A stretch of DNA of 64,000 bases from Tupaia tana (taxonomy: Eukaryota > Chordata > Mammalia > Scandentia > Tupaiidae), in NCBI GenBank assembly GCA_026018925.1, contig JAKSZU010000003.1, forward strand, positions 186,540,005 to 186,604,004, in the 5' to 3' direction. This document shows, one piece after another, positions 63,780 to 64,000 of the stretch. Under the pieces are notes generated by a model that saw only the letters and a program-made list of their open reading frames with translations, did no database searches and had not been told where the DNA came from. Numbering within the stretch: position 1 is the stretch's first letter; every line of letters begins with the position of its first letter. The position numbers and the translations under genes were made by a program.

Positions 63780-64000
63780 TTTTTTAATTTCCGGAGAATC
63801 CATGCACTGAGAGAGAGTAAACAAACAAGCACCCCTCATCGGGGCGTATGGCCATGCCATGTTACTTCTCCATTCCCATCCTGTCAGAATTTGGGGCATG
63901 TATGCACGTGCATCCAACATGTTTCTCAAGCCACTTGTGCTGGAGTTTGAACCACTAGAACTGAGGTTCAAACCATAGTCTACCTGTGGAAACTGGCTCC
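63780..64000 (-). repeat. Old SINE-L relative, cut by the window end
   Basis: T-run, 'aatttccggagaatccatgc', 'ggggcgtatggccatgccat' and a head region with a duplicated 'ttgaaccactagaactgagg'-like piece. The end is outside the window. Confidence 0.65.

Overview
This is a 64 kb piece of a placental mammal genome. Near its right end, on the + strand, it carries three coding exons of FBXO11, the F-box substrate receptor of an SCF ubiquitin ligase. The exons are at 61567-61694, 61825-61906 and 62789-62933. Each has canonical splice sites, the reading frame and intron phases are continuous, and together they encode the segment from the acidic start D-D-V-P to the F-box ending ...D-P-I-L-W. No CpG-rich first exon is visible, so positions 1-61566 are best read as one very long 5' intron of FBXO11 (inference). 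Positions 62934-64000 are the start of the intron after the F-box exon. I see no other protein-coding gene. Every other longer open frame lies in repeat DNA.

The intron is packed with one tRNA-derived SINE system, well over 100 copies in both orientations; by eye it makes up about 40% of the sequence. I use working names. SINE-L is about 250 bp. It begins GGGACCAGCAG, has a tRNA-like pol III promoter (A box and B box), a body with a C6-G6 palindrome, a pyrimidine-rich stretch, and ends near CCTATAGCAAAAACCTCTCC plus an A tail. SINE-S is the short form. It begins GGGGCCAGCAGGTGGC, keeps the tRNA-like head and the pyrimidine stretch, and ends TCTGGTCAAAT plus an A/T-rich tail of AAATAAATA type. 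In the entries below, + means the head is on the left and - means the T-run or tail end is on the left. Ages range from badly decayed copies to nearly identical copies that keep many CpGs and have perfect target-site duplications (TSDs), so the family was active recently.

Older layers lie beneath the SINEs: L1 fragments (1-779, 12295-13895, 16110-16480, 19915-20100, 23255-23659, 42985-43215, 53230-54965, 63285-63475); an ERVL-type relic with an MLT2-like LTR, minus strand, 20101-23250; MIR copies; hAT- and Tigger-like DNA transposon remains; a dead mariner transposase copy (40445-41185); and small mariner-like palindromic elements. Two fragments resemble 7SL-derived (Alu/B1-like) SINEs.

Organism: the L1, MIR, ERVL and MLT2 layers show a placental mammal. 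The 7SL-like fragments point to Euarchontoglires. The dominant tRNA SINE is neither primate Alu nor a rodent B1/B2/ID element. A colugo (Dermoptera, CYN-type SINEs) would fit, but I cannot prove this without a database search.
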